Positions 63,361 through 64,000 of a stretch of DNA of 64,000 bases are shown one piece after another. Origin of the DNA: Tetracentron sinense. Lineage: Eukaryota > Streptophyta > Magnoliopsida > Trochodendrales > Trochodendraceae. The position numbers were made by a program, and so were the translations under genes. The notes beneath the pieces were generated by a model. That model was not told the origin of the DNA. It was given only the letters and a program-made list of their open reading frames with translations, and searched no databases. Where the stretch lies: NCBI GenBank assembly GCA_015143295.1, contig CM026565.1:17308548-17372547 (forward strand), in the 5' to 3' direction. Each line of letters opens with the position of its first letter. Positions within the stretch are counted from its first letter, which is position 1.

Positions 63361-64000
63361 TGTAGCACCCCGGACTTTTTCATCCTTAATGAATAGCACC
63401 TTCGTAGCTAATTGGCCGTTTTTGTAGTCTAATTAATAAATAAGGGAGAAATCGGAAATTCTGAAATGTCAAAAATGTTCGTTTTCGAAAGACGGATCCA
63501 ACGCAAGTTGAATCGTCGAAATCCGACGAGCGAGTCAAAAGATATGGTCAAAACAGTCCAGACATACAGAGCACCGATCGCTCGGTCCAGTCAGCGATCG
63601 ATCGGTCCATTACCGATCGATCGGTAGCTATCGCACGGTCAGAAATTTTGTATGGGGAAATTTTCCAGAGAGTGAGTTTTTGACCGGTCGATCGGTCATA
63701 AACACCGATCGCTCGGTAGGCAACCGATCGATCGGTCATAACTACCGATCGCTCGGTCTTCGCGTTTTTGCAGGATTTTCATTAAGGGCTTTTTCGTCTT
63801 TTGGGGGTTAAACCCTTTCTCCTTAAGGCTTGCCCGAGCCTTAGGGCATCATTCACTATACTTAGAGAGATTTGGGAGATAAGAGAGAAGAGAAAAGGGT
63901 TTCCTAAAACCTAGGTTGCTTTTGGAGAAGAAATCAAAGGGGTGAAGACCCTAGATCGTCCCCAAGCACGTTTTCTTCAAGATTTCAACTCAAGCTCGGG
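63361..64000 (+). mobile_element. Start of a second Tekay-like LTR, cut by window end
   Basis: Starts TGTAGCACCCCGGAC and follows 42251-42880 closely. Its left flank is ATACA, which should recur on the far side if the insertion is intact. It inserted inside the LTR fragment 62313-63360. Contains the CGATCG array at 63570-63765 and a TATA-like CACTATACTTAG near 63854. Confidence 0.8.
63570..63765. repeat. ACCGATCGATCGGT palindrome array in the second Tekay-like LTR
   Basis: About nine units such as ACCGATCGCTCGGT, GCGATCGATCGGT and ACCGATCGATCGGT in 195 bp. Better preserved than in the solo LTR at 42465-42660, where several CG pairs have changed. Confidence 0.85.

Noticed and set aside
1..64000. 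Host genes, tRNA or rRNA genes
   Set aside because: The only tRNA-like matches are primer-binding sites at 17157 and 48564, and every long frame belongs to or lies inside a retroelement.

Overview
The window looks like a gene-poor, repeat-saturated stretch of a flowering-plant nuclear genome. Almost all of it can be assigned to LTR retrotransposons, nested in and broken by one another. I find no convincing host gene, tRNA, rRNA or CRISPR. The plant assignment rests on the element types: Tat/Ogre-like Ty3/gypsy with two RNase H domains, Sirevirus-like Ty1/copia with an envelope-like ORF, and chromovirus- and Athila-like LTRs. The species cannot be told from what I can see.

Layout: (i) 1-9905, Tat-A (+), a Tat/Ogre-like element entered inside its protease; its second RNase H is split by an Angela-like solo LTR at 3171-5330. 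(ii) 9906-10829, an inverted piece of Tat LTR that probably belongs to Tat-C. (iii) 10830-50358, Sirevirus S2 (-): 3' LTR 10830-12613, envelope-like ORFs 13078-15025, pol and gag 41849-48560, 5' LTR 48578-50358. It is split by Tat-B and by a Tekay-like solo LTR (42251-44484). (iv) 15449-41848, Tat-B (-): the fullest Tat copy, with a 325-codon ORF1, gag, protease, RT, two RNase H domains, integrase and a 3' LTR. That LTR is split by Sirevirus S1 (+, 16026-27907), which has both LTRs and a 5-bp target duplication. (v) 50359-51578, the 3' end of a further Sirevirus sharing S2's 5' LTR. (vi) 51579-58635, Tat-C (-), truncated at both ends. (vii) 58636-62312, the 3' part of an Athila-like element with a clear LTR. 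(viii) 62313-64000, two Tekay-like LTR pieces, one starting inside the other.

Most likely order of events: Tat-C, then S2 inside Tat-C's 3' LTR, then Tat-B inside S2, then S1 inside Tat-B's 3' LTR, a nest four levels deep. All pol genes carry stops, frameshifts or lost catalytic residues, so no element here can make a complete set of proteins.

Most worth a second look: a putative intron of 305-311 nt between protease and RT at the same place in all three Tat copies; clusters of short palindromes in the LTRs of unrelated families, upstream of the putative promoters in three of them; hairpin units whose arms co-vary; a G-patch-like motif next to the Tat protease; and an LTR that opens with degenerate telomere-like repeats.
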